A stretch of 64,000 nucleotides of DNA from Arsenicicoccus sp. oral taxon 190 (GTDB lineage Bacteria; Actinomycetota; Actinomycetes; Actinomycetales; Dermatophilaceae). A program made the translations under genes and the position numbers. The stretch covers positions 248,001 to 312,000 of the forward strand of contig NZ_CP012070.1 of NCBI RefSeq assembly GCF_001189535.1. Direction: 5' to 3'. Shown piece by piece: positions 1 through 8,004 of this stretch (positions within the stretch are counted from its first letter, which is position 1; every line of letters begins with the position of its first letter). The notes beneath the pieces are model-generated. The model worked only from the letters and a program-made list of their open reading frames with translations, was not told the DNA's origin and ran no database searches.

Positions 1-474
1 CTTGGTGCCCTGCTCCGAGACCTTGCGCGAGGAGCGCTCGGTGGAGACGGCCTTGCGCTCGGTCGAGCGGGAGGCGCGGACCTCGGCGGTGCCGGAGGCG
101 GCGCCGCCGCTGCCGCGGGTCAGGCCGGCCTTGCGGGAGCAGACGGGCCACGCGCCCGGGCCCTGGCCCTGCAGGACGCGCTTGGCGACCGCGATCTGCT
201 CGGCCTTGGAGGCGTTCTGGGCGGAGCCGGAGCCGCCGTAGGCGCGCCACGTGCTCGGGGTGAACTGCAGGCCACCGGAGTAGCCGTTGCCGGTGTTGAT
301 GTTCCAGTTGCCACCGGACTCGCAGGCCGCGACGCGGTCCCAGACGTCGTCGGCGTGGGCGGAGCCCGCGGTGGCGATGCCACCTCCGACGGTCAGGGCC
401 GCAGCGGCGAGGCCGGTGGTGGCCCAGCGAGCGGTACGGGGGGTCTTGATGGCGTGACGAGGTGCGTTGCGCAC
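1..474 (-). CDS. Resuscitation-promoting factor-like secreted transglycosylase (C-terminus cut by window edge)
   Basis: Secreted muralytic enzyme of the Rpf family, which cleaves peptidoglycan and helps dormant actinobacteria resume growth. The start is GTG at 474, preceded by the purine-rich AGGAAAGG. Residues 1-41 form an Arg-rich n-region, an Ala/Leu/Val core and a cleavage site near AHA-DD. The transglycosylase-like domain follows directly (about 42-118): DDVWDRVAACESGGNW carries the catalytic Glu (about residue 52), and GYSGGLQFTPSTW and VLQGQGPGAWPVC are family hallmarks. After it comes a Ser/Arg-rich linker (RASRSTERKAVSTERSSRK) that runs off the window, so any C-terminal LysM or similar domain cannot be seen. 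At least 158 codons are present. The c-di-AMP-type riboswitch upstream is the arrangement known for actinobacterial rpf genes. The family is clear, but the subtype (RpfA, B, E) cannot be told. Confidence 0.93.
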   Translation of the reverse strand, partial: MRNAPRHAIKTPRTARWATTGLAAAALTVGGGIATAGSAHADDVWDRVAACESGGNWNINTGNGYSGGLQFTPSTWRAYGGSGSAQNASKAEQIAVAKRVLQGQGPGAWPVCSRKAGLTRGSGGAASGTAEVRASRSTERKAVSTERSSRKVSEQGTK

Positions 475-489
475 AGGGTTCCTTTCCTG

Positions 490-690
490 ACGACGCCTGT
501 GAAGTGAGCTGTCGGGTTCGGACGGTCAGGTGTCCGGCCGCTGACGCGGCTTCACCCCAAGACTCGCGAGACGCGAGTCACGAGTGGGTCCTCCACCAGC
601 ACCCTGGGACCCGGACGACAGAGGTGGTCCGGCATGCCGCCCGTCGGGTGCTGCTCGGCGCAACGGGCGTGTCCGACAAATGAATTCGGG
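490..690 (-). promoter_or_regulatory. Cyclic di-AMP (ydaO/yuaA-type) riboswitch upstream of rpf
   Basis: On the minus strand the leader of the rpf gene holds the conserved pieces of this riboswitch class. GGGGTGAAGCCGCG lies at 558-545 and CCCGACAGCTCACTTCACAG begins at 516, followed by GCG, a few bases before the ribosome binding site. An extra hairpin (GACTCGCG / CGCGAGTC, about 561-579) sits between the halves. The class is known to control rpf genes in Streptomyces and relatives, where c-di-AMP binding lowers expression. The 5' boundary is approximate. It was recognised by motif only, not by a covariance model. Confidence 0.78.
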
Positions 691-973
691 ACTATCAAAT
701 TGTTCCCCGAGGCGAGGTGGTACCCCGCGACACGGACGATCCGACCACGTCCAGGACGGGTGGTCGCCGCGTCTACGACCCTAGGCACGATCGGCACCCG
801 ATCCCAAACCGAGCCACGCCGCCCCGCACGAATCTCCCCTCGACCGGGGGAACCCTCGCCGTCACCCTGGGCCCGCCCTGGACGGATCGAGGCGGGGTCG
901 AGGCAGGATCGGGGCCAGCTCGAGGCCGGCTCGAGGCCGGCTCAGGCCGCCTCGGCGCCGGCCGCACGCCGCC
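691..973. repeat. Intergenic stretch with an 11-bp tandem repeat
   Basis: No gene is seen here. It lies between the 3' end of the kinase gene and the rpf leader, both on the minus strand. At 887-941 there are five back-to-back 11-bp units of the form TCGAGGCCGGC: two identical (920-930, 931-941), three diverged (887, 898, 909), then decayed copies towards the kinase stop codon. The rpf promoter should lie near 690-760, where the DNA is locally AT-rich (minus strand GAACAATTTGATAGT). No clear -35/-10 pair could be assigned. Confidence 0.6.
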
Positions 974-2857
974 TCAGAACTGCCAGTCCACCGCCCCGCC
1001 GAGCGGCGCCTCCTGCAGCGGCCACCACCCCGGCACGCCATGCCGCAGCAGCGTCCACAGGGCCAGCCCGGCGGCCAGCGCCACCAGCAGCGCGGTAACG
1101 ACGTCCCTGGTCAGCGGCCCGGGAGTGAGGCCGCGCATCAGCATCCGCGAGCCCCGCCGCAGCGAGATCCCCCCGGCTCCCCACCAGCAGGTCCAGCAGC
1201 CCGCGAGCGCGCCGACCGCGAGCGGGATCGAGGCGGTCGGCGGGACGGAGTGGCCGAGCGCCAGCCGCAGCAGCAGGGATGTGGCAAAGCTCACGGCCAC
1301 CGCGGCGACGAGCCCGAGCAGCCCGCACAGCACGGTGGAGGCGGCCGCCGCCACCAGCTGGAACGGGCTGCGCACCGCCGCCACCGCCACGTCGGTGCTC
1401 CGGGCCCCACCCGCTTCGTGGCGTCGGATCACGGTGGCGGTCACCGACCGGTCCACGGTCCGCGCCAGCACCGACCACACCACGCCCACCGCGAGCGCGA
1501 GCACCGGCCAGGCCGTCGCGAGCGCCGCGACGACGGCCGTGAGCCCGATCAGCTGCCCGGTGCGGGCCGGCTTGCCGAGCCGAGGATCGACGGCCGGCAG
1601 CACCGAGGCCCCCTGCACCGGCGTCTCGTGCACGAAGGCCCCCTGCACGGAGGCTCTCTGCACAGGCGCCCCCTGCACAGACGCCCCCTGCACAGGCGCC
1701 CCCTGCACCGGGGCGACCGGCCCGTATGCCGAGCCCCCACCGGCTCCCGCACCCCCGACCTGGGGCGCCGGCCGGAACCCCGCATAGGCCGCCCCGCCAC
1801 CGACCGCCGGCATGACCCGGGTGCTGCCCGGCCCGGCCGGAGCGCCCCGGGTGGGCGCGGGCGCCTGCCCGGCCCACGGCTCGGCGCGCCCCCCGGCAGG
1901 TGAGACGTGCTCCGTCGCCGCCGGGACGTGCTCCGTCGCGGGCGAGACCAGCTGCGTCGCCGCGGACGATCCCACGACCGGGATCAGCTCCGTGCGCCCC
2001 GACGCCCCGATCCCCAGACGCGGGGTGTCGCCGCGGGCGGCCTGCTCCAGCGCCTCCACGACCGTGCCCGCCGCGGGCCGCTGCACCGGGTCCGGCGCGA
2101 GCGCCGCCGCGAGCAGGGGCCGCAGCCGGGCGTCCACGCCCGCGAGGTCGTGGTGGCCGGCCCGCACCCGGTCGAGGATGACGTCGACCCGGCCGCTGCC
2201 GAAGGGGGGTGACCCCGTGGCGGCATACGCCAGGGACGCCGCCCAGCCCCACCAGTCCGTGGACTCGGTGACCCGGCCGCCCTCGAGGACCTCGGGCGAG
2301 AGGTATCCGGGCGTCCCCATGACGAGGCCGGTGCTGGTCAGCCTCACGTCGTCGGCCACGTGGGCGATGCCGAAGTCGATGACGACCGGTTCGTCGTCGA
2401 CGATGAGCACGTTGCCCGGCTTGAGGTCGCGGTGCACCACGCCCGCCGCGTGGATCGCCTGCAGCGCCTCGTAGAGCCCGCGCGCGAAGCGCACCAGCGC
2501 GTCGCCGCGGAACGGCCCGTGCACGCGGACGTAGTCGTCCAGCGGCGGCCCCGGGACGTAGCGGGTCACGATGTAGGGCCGCGGCCCGTCGGGGTCGGCG
2601 TCGAGCACCGCAGCCACCCGCGGGTGCTGCACCCGCTCCAGCGTCGTCACCTCGCGCGCCAGCCGGGCCCGCGCCTCGGGGTCCCCGGCGATGTGCGACC
2701 GCAGCGCCTTGATCGCGACGGCCCGCCCGGCCCGGTCCAGGCCGAGGTAGACGACCCCCATGCCGCCCTCCCCCAGCGTCCCGGCCAGGCGGTAGGGGCC
2801 CAGGGTGTCGTAGGCCTGGGGCAGCCCTGCGGGCGGCGTGGTCGACGACGTGCTCAT
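974..2857 (-). CDS. Membrane-anchored serine/threonine protein kinase (PknB-like)
   Basis: Hanks-type protein kinase of 627 residues. The kinase domain is at about 20-275: glycine loop GEGGMGVVY, catalytic loop VHRDLKPGNVL, magnesium loop DFG, activation segment GTPGYLSPE. A long Pro/Ala/Thr-rich linker follows. It includes eight pentapeptides of the type GA(P/S)VQ, encoded by 15-bp tandem repeats around 1600-1720. The last 200 residues hold four or more membrane segments (AVVAALATAWPVLALAVGVV and similar), not the single helix plus PASTA domains of classic PknB, so no extracellular sensor domain is evident. ATG at 2857 is chosen. GTG at 2866 is in frame just upstream, but a TACCGT -10-like element 7 bases before the ATG suggests a leaderless message. 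The substrate is unknown. It is a single gene between rpf and a CBS protein. Confidence 0.9.
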   Translation of the reverse strand: MSTSSTTPPAGLPQAYDTLGPYRLAGTLGEGGMGVVYLGLDRAGRAVAIKALRSHIAGDPEARARLAREVTTLERVQHPRVAAVLDADPDGPRPYIVTRYVPGPPLDDYVRVHGPFRGDALVRFARGLYEALQAIHAAGVVHRDLKPGNVLIVDDEPVVIDFGIAHVADDVRLTSTGLVMGTPGYLSPEVLEGGRVTESTDWWGWAASLAYAATGSPPFGSGRVDVILDRVRAGHHDLAGVDARLRPLLAAALAPDPVQRPAAGTVVEALEQAARGDTPRLGIGASGRTELIPVVGSSAATQLVSPATEHVPAATEHVSPAGGRAEPWAGQAPAPTRGAPAGPGSTRVMPAVGGGAAYAGFRPAPQVGGAGAGGGSAYGPVAPVQGAPVQGASVQGAPVQRASVQGAFVHETPVQGASVLPAVDPRLGKPARTGQLIGLTAVVAALATAWPVLALAVGVVWSVLARTVDRSVTATVIRRHEAGGARSTDVAVAAVRSPFQLVAAAASTVLCGLLGLVAAVAVSFATSLLLRLALGHSVPPTASIPLAVGALAGCWTCWWGAGGISLRRGSRMLMRGLTPGPLTRDVVTALLVALAAGLALWTLLRHGVPGWWPLQEAPLGGAVDWQF

Positions 2858-2929
2858 GACGTCCACGGTACGGCGTCGGCCTCGGCGCCCGCTGGGCCCC
2901 GGCTCAGCGGGCAGGTGACGATGCGGTCA

Positions 2930-3358
2930 CTACTGGTTGATGTAGCCGACCAGGTGGTCGCGCTCGTCCTGCAGCTGGCTGATCCGGTGCTTGACGACGT
3001 CGCCGATGGTGACGATGGCGGTCAGCCGGCCGTCCTCGACCACCGGCACGTGCCGGATCCGCCGCTCGGTCATGGCCCCCGCCAGCTCCTCGATCTCGTC
3101 CCCGAGCGAGCAGGTGTGGACCTCGGCCGTCATGATGTGGGTGACCGGCTGCTCGAGGATCTCGGCGCCGGCGCGACCCAGGTGCCGGACGACGTCGCGC
3201 TCGCTGACGATGCCGCTCACGGCCTCGCCGTCGTCGCTGACGACCACGGCCCCGATGTTGTGCTCGGCCAGCACCCGCAGGAGCTCGCTCACGGTGGCGT
3301 CCGGTCGCAGGGTCACGACGTCAGCGCCCTTGCTCTTGACCACGTCGGAGATCTTCAT
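2930..3358 (-). CDS. CBS-domain protein
   Basis: Small cytoplasmic protein of 142 residues made of two CBS domains (about 8-64 and 72-128), the folded pair that usually binds adenosyl ligands such as AMP, ATP or SAM. Typical features are GIVSERDVVRHLGR in the first repeat and HVPVVEDGRLTAIVTIGDVV in the second, each ending an IGDVV/SERDVV turn. There is no attached enzyme or transporter domain. Stand-alone CBS pairs of this kind, related to the mycobacterial hypoxic response proteins, are common in actinobacteria and their partners are mostly unknown. It reads away from otsA, and the two share a divergent promoter region at 3359-3515. Confidence 0.9.
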   Translation of the reverse strand: MKISDVVKSKGADVVTLRPDATVSELLRVLAEHNIGAVVVSDDGEAVSGIVSERDVVRHLGRAGAEILEQPVTHIMTAEVHTCSLGDEIEELAGAMTERRIRHVPVVEDGRLTAIVTIGDVVKHRISQLQDERDHLVGYINQ

Positions 3359-3515
3359 GTCAGAACGCTAGTCCGTGCGGTCCCGGGCGCGCCACCAGGG
3401 GGTCGCTCCCCGGACCGCTGTGCCTACGATGGCAGCGCACCGGGTAGGTGCAGGGGCGGCGTGACCGGCATACGGCCGCCGACCCATCCACGTGACCCGA
3501 AGGAGCAGCCCGACC
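3359..3515 (+). promoter_or_regulatory. Divergent promoter region, CBS gene / otsA
   Basis: A TACGAT -10-like hexamer lies at 3424-3429, about 90 bases before otsA. A copy of the octamer GGCATACG sits at 3467-3474. The sequence GAAGGAG at 3499-3505 is the otsA ribosome binding site and sets the start at ATG 3516 rather than the in-frame GTG at 3492. Confidence 0.5.
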
Positions 3516-5003
3516 ATGGCGGACTCGGCTGGATCGTCCCGACCCTCATCCACCTTCGACTTCGTCATCGCCGCCAACCGGCTGCCCGTCGACCGCGTGG
3601 TCGACGAGGACGGCAACGTCAGCTGGCACCGCAGCCCCGGCGGCCTGGTGACGGCCATGGAGTCGGTGATGGCCGACCGCGACGGCGTGTGGGTGGGGTG
3701 GTCCGGTGAGGCGGGCGAGGCGCCCGAGCCGTTCGACGAGGCCGGGATGCGGCTGCACCCCGTGCCTCTCTCCGAGGACGAGGTGCAGGCCTACTACGAG
3801 GGGTTCAGCAACGACACCCTGTGGCCGGTCTACCACGACGTCATCGTGCCCGCGCAGTTCCACCGCAAGTGGTGGAACGTCTACCGCGAGGTCAACGAGA
3901 GGTTCGCCCGGACCCTCGCCGAGGTCGCCGCGGAGGGCGCCACGGTCTGGGTCCACGACTACCAGCTCCAGCTGGTGCCGGCCTTCCTGCGCCAGCTGCG
4001 GCCCGACGTGCGGATCGGCTGGTTCGACCACATCCCCTTCCCGCCGGTGGAGCTGTTTGCCCAGATCCCTTGGCGCGCAGCGATCCTCGAGGGACTGCTC
4101 GGTGCCGACTTCCTGGGCTTCCAGCGGCCCGGGGACGCCGGCAACTTCCTGCGCGCCTGCCGCCACATCCTCGGGATGACCGTCAAGGGCGACGTCATCC
4201 ACGTCGGCAAGGTCACCGGCGGCCACGACGTCCGCGCCGCCTGCGTCCCGATCTCCGTCGACTTCCGGTCCATGGACGAGCTGGCCCGGACCCCCTCCGT
4301 CCGGGCGCGGGCCCGGGAGATCCGCGCGTCGCTGGGCGACCCGAGCCTGCTGCTGCTCGGCATCGACCGGCTCGACTACACCAAGGGCATCCGGCACCGC
4401 CTCAAGGCCTACGAGGAGCTGCTCAAGGACGGCTCGCTCGACGGCGCCGACACCACCTTCATCCAGATCGCGACGCCGAGCCGCGAGCGCATCGACGCCT
4501 ACATCGACCTGCGCGAGCACGTCGAGGGGGCGGTGGGGCGGATCAACGGCAACTACTCCGCCATCGGCTCCCCCGCCATGGAGTACCTCCACCAGGCCTA
4601 CGGGCGCGAGGAGCTCGCCGCGCTCTACCTCGCCGCGGACGTCATGGTCGTCACGCCGCTGCGCGACGGCATGAACCTCGTCGCCAAGGAGTACATCGCC
4701 TGCCGCCACGACAACGGCGGCGCGCTGCTCCTGAGTGAGTTCACCGGCGCGGCGGAGGAGCTGCGCGAGGCCTTCCTCGTCAACCCGCACGACATCGTCG
4801 GTCTCAAGCGGGCCATCCTGGACGCCGCCCACGCCTCGCCGCAGGAGCGCTCACGGCGGATGAAGGCGCTGCGCCGGCGGGTCCGCCGCAACGACGTGCA
4901 GCACTGGGCCGGCGCCTTCCTCGACGCCCTCGAGGCCGCCCCCAACAAGCCGGTGCGCCCGGTCCGCAAGCCCACCCGCGACCACACCCACGAGGAGCAC
5001 TGA
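3516..5003 (+). CDS. otsA: Alpha,alpha-trehalose-phosphate synthase OtsA (GT20)
   Basis: Cytoplasmic glycosyltransferase of 495 residues that joins the glucose of a nucleotide sugar to glucose 6-phosphate, giving trehalose 6-phosphate. It has the GT20 order: FVIAANRLPVDR at the N-terminus, the WVHDYQLQLVPAFLR and IGWFDHIPFPP acceptor region, GIDRLDYTKGI in the nucleotide-sugar domain, and the DGMNLVAKEYIA loop that holds the donor. The length is normal. The stop codon shares one base with the ATG of otsB (TGATG), so the two are co-translated. The tail (KPVRPVRKPTRDHTHEEH) is a basic extension outside the fold. Together with treY/treZ at 48-52 kb it gives the organism two routes to trehalose. 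Confidence 0.96.
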   Translation: MADSAGSSRPSSTFDFVIAANRLPVDRVVDEDGNVSWHRSPGGLVTAMESVMADRDGVWVGWSGEAGEAPEPFDEAGMRLHPVPLSEDEVQAYYEGFSNDTLWPVYHDVIVPAQFHRKWWNVYREVNERFARTLAEVAAEGATVWVHDYQLQLVPAFLRQLRPDVRIGWFDHIPFPPVELFAQIPWRAAILEGLLGADFLGFQRPGDAGNFLRACRHILGMTVKGDVIHVGKVTGGHDVRAACVPISVDFRSMDELARTPSVRARAREIRASLGDPSLLLLGIDRLDYTKGIRHRLKAYEELLKDGSLDGADTTFIQIATPSRERIDAYIDLREHVEGAVGRINGNYSAIGSPAMEYLHQAYGREELAALYLAADVMVVTPLRDGMNLVAKEYIACRHDNGGALLLSEFTGAAEELREAFLVNPHDIVGLKRAILDAAHASPQERSRRMKALRRRVRRNDVQHWAGAFLDALEAAPNKPVRPVRKPTRDHTHEEH

Positions 5004-5791
5004 TGGACGACGCGATCCGGGCCGCGATCGAGGAGCTCGCCTCGAGCCCGACGGTCCTGGTGGCCACGGACTTCGACGGGGTGCTCGCCCCCCTCGTGGA
5101 GGACCCGTCGACCTCGCGACCCCTCCCCGGCACGGTCGAGGCGTTGCGCGGCCTGGCCCGTATGCCGCGAACCACCGTGGCCGCCGTCTCCGGGCGGGAC
5201 CTGGACACCCTGGCCCGGCTCACGGGGATCGGGCCCGACGACGGCGTGGTGCTCGTGGGCAGCCACGGCGCCCAGTCCTCCCGCCCCGAGGCCGGCCTGC
5301 ACGAGCTGACCGGGCCGCAGCGGCTCGCGCTGGCCTCGCTCGACGAGGGCCTCACCGCGATCGTGGAGCGGCACCCGGGGACCCGGATCGAGCGCAAGCC
5401 CGCCGCCGTGGTCCTGCACACCCGCGGCGTCTACGAGCCCGTGGCCGACTCGGCGACCGCCGACACCGTCGCCCTGGCGGCGCAGCACTCCAAGGCCCAC
5501 GTGATGCCGGGCAAGTGCGTGGTGGAGCTGTCGGTGGTGGACGCCGACAAGGGCTCCGCCGTCACCGACCTCGCGGCGTGGTGCGGCGCGGACGCCGTGT
5601 TCTACGCCGGGGACGACGTGACCGACGAGCGCGCCTTCGCCGCCATGGCCGCCGCCGGCCGCGAGCACGACCTGTCCCTCAAGGTCGGGGAGGGCGACAC
5701 CCGGGCCGGGTGGCGGGTGGACTCCCCGGAGGCCGCAGCAGAGGTGCTGCAGCACCTCGTCGAGCAGCGGCAGCGGCATACGGCCGGCTGA
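5003..5791 (+). CDS. otsB: Trehalose-6-phosphate phosphatase OtsB
   Basis: HAD-superfamily phosphatase of 262 residues that dephosphorylates trehalose 6-phosphate made by OtsA. Motif I is VATDFDGVLAPLVEDP, with the nucleophile and acid Asp in DFDG. Motif II is AVSGRD, and the C-terminal motif IV is YAGDDVTDERAFAA, holding the magnesium Asp residues. VELSVVDADKGSAV matches the conserved Lys region. Translation is coupled to otsA by a one-base overlap. The length is typical of the single-domain bacterial enzyme. Confidence 0.96.
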   Translation: MDDAIRAAIEELASSPTVLVATDFDGVLAPLVEDPSTSRPLPGTVEALRGLARMPRTTVAAVSGRDLDTLARLTGIGPDDGVVLVGSHGAQSSRPEAGLHELTGPQRLALASLDEGLTAIVERHPGTRIERKPAAVVLHTRGVYEPVADSATADTVALAAQHSKAHVMPGKCVVELSVVDADKGSAVTDLAAWCGADAVFYAGDDVTDERAFAAMAAAGREHDLSLKVGEGDTRAGWRVDSPEAAAEVLQHLVEQRQRHTAG

Positions 5792-5804
5792 CCACCCACG
5801 ACGT

Positions 5805-5951
5805 CCCCTCCCCTCCCCTCCCTCCCCACGATCGTGGTCCCTTTTGGCGCCCCACGCACCAAAACCGTCCACGTTGTCGGGAGGGGCCCCACAATCGTGG
5901 TCTCTGTTGGCGCTCCACGCACCAAAAGGGACCACGTTGTCGGGAGAGGGG
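5805..5951. repeat. Intergenic C-run tract plus two 63-bp imperfect palindromic repeats
   Basis: This lies between the convergent ends of otsB and a LacI gene. Positions 5805-5827 are runs of three or four C separated by T, so the minus strand could form a G-quadruplex. Two tandem units with a 63-bp period follow (from 5827 and from 5890). Each begins CACRATCGTGGTC and ends CCACGTTGTCGGGAG, and each is itself an imperfect inverted repeat: CTTTTGGCGC pairs with GCACCAAAA. It may work as a two-way terminator and looks like a REP/MITE-type element. The function is inferred. Confidence 0.7.
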
Positions 5952-5952
5952 G

Positions 5953-6966
5953 TCAGCGGGGGGCGGGGGCGGTCGAGGCGCGCACGACCAGCTCGGGCTG
6001 GAAGAGGAACTCGGTGCGCGGCACGGGGCTGCCCTCGATCTCGTCCAGCAGCGAGCGCACCGACGCCTCCCCCATCGCGACGACCGCCTGGTGCACCGTC
6101 GTCAGCGGCGGGTTGGTGAAGGCCATCAGCGCCGAGTCGTCGTAGCCGATGACCGAGACGTCCTCCGGGACGCGCCGCCCCAGCGCCCGGGCCGCGCGGA
6201 TCGCCCCGAGCGCCATCAGGTCCGAGCCGCACACGATGGCGGTGCAGCCCTTGCCGATGAGGCGGGTGGCCGCCGACGCCCCGCCCTCGACGCTGAACAA
6301 CGTGGTCTCGACCAGGCCGTCCACGTCGGTGCGGCCGAGCAGCCGCTCCATCCCGGCGCGGTAGCCCTCGATCTTGCGGATGACCGGCACGTAGCGGTCC
6401 GGCCCGACCGCCAGCCCGATCTCGGTGTGGCCCAGCTGCACGAGGTGGGTCAGTGACAGGTCCATCGACGCGACGTCGTCGTTGGACAGGAAGGACGCGT
6501 CGATGCCCGGGTAGTAGCCGTTGACGAGCACCAGCGGGAGGCCGCCCTCCCGCAGCCGCAGGTAACGGTCCGGGCTGGTGGTGGTGTCGGCGTGCTGCCC
6601 GCTGACGACGATGATCCCCGCGACCCCCCGGTCGAGCAGCATCTCGGTGTAGTCGTCCTCGTGCATCCCGCCGGGGGTCTGCGTGCACAGCACCGCCGTG
6701 TAGCCGTGCTGCGCCAGCGCGGTCTCGATGATCTGCGCGAGGATCGGGAAGATCGGGTTGTCGAGCTCGGGGACGATGAGCCCCACCAGCCCGGCGGTCT
6801 TGCGGCGCAGCTGGAAGGGGCGCTCGTAACCGAGGACGTCCAGCGCGGTGAGCACCGCCTGGCGGGTCGACTCGGCGACGTTGGGCTTGTCGTTCAGCAC
6901 ACGGCTCACGGTCGCCTCGCTCACCTTGGCGTGAGCGGCGATGTCCACGAGACGTGGCGGACGCAT
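5953..6966 (-). CDS. LacI-family transcriptional regulator of the adjacent sugar ABC transporter
   Basis: Repressor of 337 residues. The N-terminal helix-turn-helix is RLVDIAAHAKVSEATVSRVLND, followed by the hinge region and a periplasmic-binding-like effector domain (about 60-330: GLVGLIVPELDNPIFPILAQ near its start, SVIGYDDSALMAFTNPPLTT near its end). It lies just downstream of malEFG in the same direction, separated by a strong hairpin, and most likely controls that transporter in response to a maltose- or maltodextrin-like sugar. Candidate operators with TTGCAA/CAACG half-sites lie in the malE / ATPase divergent region. The identity as MalR is an inference from position. Confidence 0.88.
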   Translation of the reverse strand: MRPPRLVDIAAHAKVSEATVSRVLNDKPNVAESTRQAVLTALDVLGYERPFQLRRKTAGLVGLIVPELDNPIFPILAQIIETALAQHGYTAVLCTQTPGGMHEDDYTEMLLDRGVAGIIVVSGQHADTTTSPDRYLRLREGGLPLVLVNGYYPGIDASFLSNDDVASMDLSLTHLVQLGHTEIGLAVGPDRYVPVIRKIEGYRAGMERLLGRTDVDGLVETTLFSVEGGASAATRLIGKGCTAIVCGSDLMALGAIRAARALGRRVPEDVSVIGYDDSALMAFTNPPLTTVHQAVVAMGEASVRSLLDEIEGSPVPRTEFLFQPELVVRASTAPAPR

Positions 6967-6992
6967 GGCTGTCTCCTCGAGCGTTGCGGTGA

Positions 6993-7036
6993 CCGCGGGC
7001 GGGGGCCTGGAGGGGGAGGTCGCCCCCCGCCCGCGG
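6993..7036 (-). terminator. Terminator after malG
   Basis: A GC-only hairpin: CCGCGGGCGGGGG (6993-7005) pairs with CCCCCCGCCCGCGG (7023-7036). It sits just past the malG stop and before the LacI gene. There is no T-run, as is usual in this group. Confidence 0.65.
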
Positions 7037-7042
7037 AGCTGG

Positions 7043-8004
7043 TTACTTGACCGACCCCTGGGTGAGGCCGCCGACGAGCTGCTTCTGGAAGGCCAGGTAG
7101 AGCAGCATCACCGGCAGCGAGCACAGCAGGGATCCGGCCGCGAAGAAGCCGAACCGCTCGTTGGCGTCACGACCCTTGGACAGCGACCACAGCCCCACCC
7201 CGAGGGTCTGCTGGTCGACATCCTTCAGGAAGACGCTGGCCAGCATGAACTCTCCGAAGAGGCCGACGAAGGACAGCATGAAGACCGTCACCAGGATCGG
7301 GCCGACCAGCCGCAGCGTCATCGTGAAGAAGATCCGCGCGTGGCTGGCCCCGTCGACGATGGCGGCCTCGTCCATCTCCTTGGGGATGGTGTCGAAGTAG
7401 CCCTTGAGCAGCCACACGTTGGAGCCCATCGCCCCGCCCATGTAGGCGAGGATCAGACCCATCGTCGTGTTGAGCCCGAACGCCGGGACGATGTCCCCCA
7501 CCTTCGCGAAGGTGATGTACATGGCCACCAGCGCCAGGATCGCGGGGAAGAGCTGCAGCAGCAGCAGCGACAGCAGGCCCACCCGACGCCCCGCGAACCG
7601 CAGCCGCGAGAAGGCGTACGCCGCCAGCGCCGCGATGAACATCGACAGCAGCGAGCCGACCAGGCAGATGATCAGGGAGTTCTTATACCAGCTCCAGTAG
7701 GGCCGGCCCGGGTCCTGGGCCAGCGCCGCGAAGTTGTCGGTCGAGAACGCCGTGGGCAGCAGCGACGACGTCGCCAGCTGGCCCGAGGGGTTCAGCGCGG
7801 CGGAGACCAGGAACATGATGGGGAACAGCGCCCACACCAGGGCGATGATCCCCAGCGCGTGACGCCACCAGTGGCTGCCCTCCTGGGCACCGCCGCTGCG
7901 GGGCTTGGTGAGCTGCTGCTGCTCCTCGGGGGCAGGGCCGCCTGCAGGCGCCCGGCGGCGCTGCCGGCCGCGGGAGCGCCGTGGGCGGGATCGATCATCG
8001 ACAT
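7043..8004 (-). CDS. malG: Maltose-type ABC transporter permease MalG (apparent frameshift near its 5' end)
   Basis: Inner-membrane permease with the MalG fold: six membrane segments and the EAA loop DTIPKEMDEAAIVDGASHAR that contacts the ATPase. It ends FQKQLVGGLTQGSVK, a typical MalG C-terminus. The ATG at 8004 overlaps the malF stop (TGATG) behind a good GAGGAGG site, but it reads MSMIDPAHGAPAAGSAAG and then leaves the permease frame. The permease frame (APAGGPAPEEQQQLTKPR, then WWRHALGIIALVWALFPIMF) has no ATG, GTG or TTG between 8004 and the GTG at 7837, which lies inside membrane segment 1. A one-base loss near 7930-7970 would explain this, either as a real mutation or a sequence error. 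Confidence 0.85.
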
